Assembly: GCF_900474295.1 (NCBI RefSeq)
Contig: NZ_UCOB01000026.1
Location: forward strand, 31,512 to 95,511
From: Synechococcus sp. UW140
Lineage (GTDB): Bacteria > Cyanobacteriota > Cyanobacteriia > PCC-6307 > Cyanobiaceae
Length of the DNA stretch: 64,000 nucleotides
Direction of reading: 5' to 3'
Each line of letters begins with the position of its first letter. Position 1 is the first letter of the stretch. Positions 60,454-64,000 of the stretch are shown here, in pieces. The position numbers were made by a program, and so were the translations under genes. The notes under the pieces were generated by a model, which was given only the letters and a program-made list of their open reading frames with translations, had not been told where the DNA came from and ran no database searches.

Positions 60454-62030
60454 ACAGGAGCTCGCAGGGCTTGCTCCAAAGGAGCCTGACCGTAATCACG
60501 CTCCAACAGATCCATCACAGTGCGGCCAAAGTTGCTGGGATCGCGATCAAAGGCCTCGAGACAGACCCGTCCGAAAACACTGCCCATTGGCTCGGGATTC
60601 CAGAGCAGCTTGCGAGCCGTCCAGGGCATCATGCTCATCGGGTTGTAACCAGGCTTGATCAGTCCCTGATCGAAGCCGTACTGCTCGAGATGGGTGTGAG
60701 GCTGAAGCCCGATGAAAAAGATTGCAGGCTCGACACGCTCTGCCCCAAAGATGCTCTCCATCGCCCGGTGGTAGGCGATCGTCTGACGGATCGTTTCCGG
60801 ACGTTCATCAATCACATTGAAGGAGTAATTCACCGAAACGTGATCTCGAAACCCTGCATCAGCGAGCATCTGGCAGCTTTCCAGCACGGTGCGCAGGTTG
60901 TACCCCATGCGCATCTTGCGCACGAGCTCCTGAGAACCAGAGGTGATGCCGATCTCGAAATAACTCATGCCGGTCTCCACCATCAGCTGGGCGAGCTCCG
61001 GATCAAGATTGTCGGCACGGATGTAGGCCGCCCAGCGAATGCCGGTCAATCCCTCCGCCTTGATCGCGCGTAGCAACTGCTTGGCATCCTCGATATAGCG
61101 CCGAGCTGGAATAAATTGAGCATCGGTAAACCAAAACCCGCGCACGCCTCGGTCGTAGAGCTGACGCATCTCTTTCACGACTTCTTGCACCGGATTGAGG
61201 CGCACCTGCTTGCCCTCCACCACGGTGTAAACGCAGTAACAGCAATTGTGCGGACAACCACGCTTGGTTTGCACGCCAACGTAGAAGTCACCCCCCTCCA
61301 GATACCAGTCAAGCTGGGGCCAAATCGAAGCGATGTAGTCGTAATCGCAGGCGGTTTTCGGACGACTTTCGGGCTGTTCGTGAATCAAGCCAGGCCGTGG
61401 TCGGTCGCCAACCACGAAGCAACGCTCGTGGTCCAGAGCGCCACCCGCAAGAAGCTTCTCGAGCAGGGGCTCACCTTCCCCCAGTGACACGATCGTGCCC
61501 TTGGGCAACGAACGTCCCAACTGCTCATAAAACACGCTGACTGCACCACCCCCGAGCACGGCCCGGGCGGCGGGGTGATGACGGCGGGCCCTGTCCAAAC
61601 CCAACCGCACCAAGCGCTGGTTTCGCCACAGCTCACCGTAATGGCTAGTCATCAAGCGAAGTCCGCCCAAAGCCCCCCGCACACGCTTGAAGGGATTGCG
61701 GGCGTAAAACACCTCAAAGGAGTTCTGCAATGGATTGCCTCCGCGGCCATCCACGGGTGCATAAATCTGTATATCGCGCCAAGAGAAAACCAGAAGAGTG
61801 GGACGGAACTGGTCCACAACCGTTGCCAACACTCGTGCCACATCGAGTACTGGTAGGGCCGCCAGATCGAGGATGCGCTGCGGAAGCCCCGGGAAACACT
61901 TATGCAAATGATCGGCCAAATAGATCGGACCGATCGGAAAAATTGGATTGCAGGGCAGACGCACGAGGAGGACCCGCGCAGCGGCAGCCGCTCCGGATGA
62001 TTCAGCTGAAGACGACGGTTCGAAAGCCAT
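60417..62030 (-). CDS. Radical SAM protein with B12-binding-like N-terminus
   Basis: The 537-residue product has a radical SAM core with RGCPHNCCYCVYTVVEGKQV (CxxxCxxC) near residue 258 and an N-terminal part (about 20-200) resembling the cobalamin-binding region of this superfamily, with LGGGAVSVFYEQLG. I recall databases naming cyanobacterial orthologs a 'photosystem II high light acclimation radical SAM protein', but I cannot confirm that here. The reaction is unknown. The start MAFEPSSSAESS is Ser/Ala-rich. It converges on the CPBP gene with a 37-base overlap of coding ends. Confidence 0.82.
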   Translation of the reverse strand: MAFEPSSSAESSGAAAAARVLLVRLPCNPIFPIGPIYLADHLHKCFPGLPQRILDLAALPVLDVARVLATVVDQFRPTLLVFSWRDIQIYAPVDGRGGNPLQNSFEVFYARNPFKRVRGALGGLRLMTSHYGELWRNQRLVRLGLDRARRHHPAARAVLGGGAVSVFYEQLGRSLPKGTIVSLGEGEPLLEKLLAGGALDHERCFVVGDRPRPGLIHEQPESRPKTACDYDYIASIWPQLDWYLEGGDFYVGVQTKRGCPHNCCYCVYTVVEGKQVRLNPVQEVVKEMRQLYDRGVRGFWFTDAQFIPARRYIEDAKQLLRAIKAEGLTGIRWAAYIRADNLDPELAQLMVETGMSYFEIGITSGSQELVRKMRMGYNLRTVLESCQMLADAGFRDHVSVNYSFNVIDERPETIRQTIAYHRAMESIFGAERVEPAIFFIGLQPHTHLEQYGFDQGLIKPGYNPMSMMPWTARKLLWNPEPMGSVFGRVCLEAFDRDPSNFGRTVMDLLERDYGQAPLEQALRAPVQGRAALANAVS

Positions 62031-62265
62031 GCAGAGGGTCGCGGCGTCTCAGCAGCGGCTCAAACATGAATTGACGCTAACAATCGTTCGACCAAATCAG
62101 CGTGCCGACTCGACCCAGTGCCCTTGGCCAGCTGCCAGAGCATTCAGCAACGCCTCGACGGACCTCTGTTTCTGCTGCCGACACTGCAATTGATTCATTT
62201 GTTGGATGGAACGAGACGCAGAAGGGACCAACAGCCCAATCTGGTTTCAACCGCCGCTGAGCGCC

Positions 62266-63801
62266 ATGGGATTCTTCACGGCACTCACCGAGGCGATCAC
62301 CAGTAGGCAGTCCCTACTAATCACCGGACTGGATCCCAACCCGGAGATGCTGCGCAACTGGGCAACCCCCCGAGGCCTGGGCGGGAGCTCACTACTCAGT
62401 CAAGCGCGGGCATGGTGCAAATTCGTGATTGAGGCCACCTCAGATCACGTTTGCGCCTACAAACCCAGCCTTGGCTTCTACCAAGCGATGGGATCAGCCG
62501 GCGTTGACCTGCTGATGGAGGTGCGCGAACTGTTACCTCCTGATCTGCCCCTGATCATCGACATCAAACACGGCGATCTCAACAGCTCAAGCGCCATCGC
62601 CGCCTATTTATTCCAAACCCTGCAGGCTGACGCAGTCACCCTCAATCCCTTTGCAGGACAAGACATTGCCGCTCCGTTCTTGCTCTATCCAGGCAAGGCT
62701 GTGGTGATCAATTGCCACAGTTCCAATCCGGCGGCCAGAAGCCTGCAGCACTACCCCGATGAGGAGCAGCCTCTGTATCTGATGGTGGTAGGCGAAAGTC
62801 AGCGATGGGGGACACCGGATCAACTTCTTCTCGAAGTCGGCACGAGCGATCCGACCATCCTCGGACGTGTTCGCAAGGCCGCCCCAGAGCGATTCGTGAT
62901 GCTGCGATCTCTCTGGGGAGAAGAAGGCAATCTGGAGCGACTACTGGCCAGTGGGCTCAATGAGGCCGGGGATGGTCTCCTGCTGCCTCTGCCTCAGAGT
63001 CTTCTGAACGACAGCAACATCAGCGACCAGACAACCGCCCTGAAGCAACGGATCAATCGCATCCGCTCCGAGCATCTCGAAGCTCGAGTGCAACAGAGCC
63101 AGCTGCAATCTGTGCAATGCAGGATCTGGCCCCACGCCGATCAACCTTCAGCGCAGAGCGACACAGCAAACGCTGAACGGGCAGCTCAGACAGGGACCGA
63201 TCCAGAACTAAGGGATCTGATCGTCGACCTGTTTGATATTCGCTGCCTGTTGTTTGGTGAATTCAAACAAGCCAGTGGCGCAATCTTCAATTACTACGTG
63301 GATCTGCGTCAGATCATCTCGGACCCAGCCCTCTTTCATCGCGTACTCGACTGCTATTCCCGGGTACTGCGAACCCTCAACTTCGACCGAATCGCAGGCA
63401 TTCCCTACGGCTCCCTACCCACCGCCACCGGCCTTTCTCTCCAACTGCACAAGCCCCTGATCTATCCGCGCAAGGAGGTGAAAGCCCATGGCACCAGACG
63501 GCTCGTGGAAGGGGAATTCAACGCAGGGGAGACAGTCGTGGTGGTCGACGACATCCTGATCTCAGGAGGCAGCGTGCTGGAGGGCATTGCCAAGCTCACG
63601 TCCTCCGAGCTGAAGGTGAGCGATGTGGTCGTTTTCCTCGACCATGGTGGCCGGCATGCCCCCCGCGCCAAGCAAAGACTTCAGTCCGAAGGACTGCGGC
63701 TGCACGCGGTGCTCACGCTTGAAACGATCAGCACAGTGCTGGTCGAGACAGGACGCATCAGCACGTCCCAAGCGCAAGAGCTCAACGCCTGCAACGACTG
63801 A
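62266..63801 (+). CDS. pyrFE: Orotidine-5'-phosphate decarboxylase - orotate phosphoribosyltransferase fusion
   Basis: The two last steps of UMP synthesis are joined in one chain. I chose the ATG at 62266 (MGFFTALTEAI), 511 residues; 62206 is an upstream option. The decarboxylase half (about 1-275) has GLDPNPEML and the catalytic DIKHGDLNSSSA. The transferase half (about 320-511) has the PRPP motif VVVVDDILISGGSV and KPLIYPRKEVKAHGT. The order (decarboxylase first) is reversed relative to animal UMP synthase; the same reversed order is known from cyanobacteria and kinetoplastids. Confidence 0.93.
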   Translation: MGFFTALTEAITSRQSLLITGLDPNPEMLRNWATPRGLGGSSLLSQARAWCKFVIEATSDHVCAYKPSLGFYQAMGSAGVDLLMEVRELLPPDLPLIIDIKHGDLNSSSAIAAYLFQTLQADAVTLNPFAGQDIAAPFLLYPGKAVVINCHSSNPAARSLQHYPDEEQPLYLMVVGESQRWGTPDQLLLEVGTSDPTILGRVRKAAPERFVMLRSLWGEEGNLERLLASGLNEAGDGLLLPLPQSLLNDSNISDQTTALKQRINRIRSEHLEARVQQSQLQSVQCRIWPHADQPSAQSDTANAERAAQTGTDPELRDLIVDLFDIRCLLFGEFKQASGAIFNYYVDLRQIISDPALFHRVLDCYSRVLRTLNFDRIAGIPYGSLPTATGLSLQLHKPLIYPRKEVKAHGTRRLVEGEFNAGETVVVVDDILISGGSVLEGIAKLTSSELKVSDVVVFLDHGGRHAPRAKQRLQSEGLRLHAVLTLETISTVLVETGRISTSQAQELNACND

Positions 63802-63859
63802 TCAGTCCAGCTAATCAAAGCCATCAGAGCCGCTGAGGCTGAGCACGCCATCAACCAAG

Positions 63860-63887
63860 TTCACATTGCGCAAAAGTCCTTTACATT
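63860..63887 (+). promoter_or_regulatory. Probable psbA promoter
   Basis: TTCACA (63860-63865) and TACATT (63882-63887) with a 16-base spacer form a sigma70-type promoter upstream of psbA. This would leave a leader of about 60 bases before the ATG at 63957. The -10 box overlaps TTTACATT, one half of the HLR1 site bound by the light regulator RpaB; the full two-part site is not present. Confidence 0.55.
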
Positions 63888-63956
63888 GACCAGGTCGGGA
63901 AACCGACTTTCTTTACAAGCCATTGGGCCCTGGTCCACCGGCGTTTTTCCGTTCTC

Positions 63957-64000
63957 ATGACCACCACCATCCAACAGCGCTCCGGCGCGACCGGCTGGCA
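63957..64000 (+). CDS. psbA: Photosystem II D1 protein, first codons only
   Basis: The frame from the ATG at 63957 reads MTTTIQQRSGATGW, the known N-terminus of cyanobacterial D1. D1 carries the P680 and manganese cluster ligands and is replaced often under high light. Only 14 codons are in the window; the gene continues to the right. It follows pyrFE by about 155 bases with its own promoter. Confidence 0.93.
   Translation, partial: MTTTIQQRSGATGW

Overview
The window is a cyanobacterial chromosome segment, most likely from a marine Synechococcus (or the closely related high-GC Prochlorococcus lineage). The evidence is gene content plus protein likeness recognised by eye: photosystem I genes psaA, psaB, psaI and psaL; the start of a psbA (D1) gene at the right edge; a ferredoxin-type glutamate synthase; an LL-diaminopimelate aminotransferase; a tocopherol/plastoquinone-type methyltransferase; an OMP decarboxylase-orotate phosphoribosyltransferase fusion; and an RNase E ending in the cyanobacterial polyarginine motif. 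Genes are densely packed on both strands. I see no insertion sequence, prophage, CRISPR array or plasmid-like segment, so this reads as core chromosome.

Layout. 1-12.5 kb: one long plus-strand run of ribosomal genes (end of rplV, rpsC-rplP-rpmC-rpsQ-rplN-rplX-rplE-rpsH-rplF-rplR-rpsE-rplO, secY, adk, rpmJ, rpsM, rpsK, rpoA, rplQ, truA, rplM, rpsI, rpmE), closed by a strong terminator, then prfA. 13.7-18.7 kb: an HNH protein, alanine racemase, tRNA-Ser, a small unknown gene, a divergent serine-hydrolase/NlpC-P60 pair and an unknown Pro/Gly/Tyr-rich protein. 18.7-21.6 kb: a membrane glycosyltransferase, two small unknown genes, and psaI-psaL. 21.8-26.6 kb: an RND exporter and a fatty acid desaturase. 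27.1-31.9 kb: psaA-psaB on the minus strand with a structured leader and a terminator. 32.1-36.8 kb: an exported unknown protein, a CbiG-CobJ cobalamin enzyme, tRNA-Pro, lipA and a YciI-like protein. 36.8-43.5 kb: the large glutamate synthase gene, a phosphodiester glycosidase-like protein and an IscA-like protein. 43.6-48.4 kb: the str operon with rpsJ at its end (rpsL-rpsG-fusA-tuf-rpsJ). 48.5-54.7 kb: a LON-domain protein, MPBQ methyltransferase, a phosphoribosyltransferase, pheA, a DUF1997 protein, rnhB and rne. 54.9-64 kb: two radical SAM proteins, dapL, clpS, a CPBP protease, pyrF-pyrE, and the first codons of psbA.

How the genes work together: the first and fifth blocks build and run the ribosome and its export partner SecY. 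The psa and psb genes are the photosynthetic core. gltB, dapL, pheA, alr, pyrF/E and cobJ supply amino acids, cell-wall precursors, pyrimidines and cobalamin-type cofactors. No obvious new multi-gene system is visible. The most interesting unexplained signals are at the RNA level: a perfect 23-bp inverted repeat that joins the gltB stop to the start codon of the next gene, a chain of hairpins in the psaA leader, a TTCG-loop terminator between rplO and secY, and hairpins inside the str operon. All calls come from reading the sequence and from recalled family knowledge; no database search was run.
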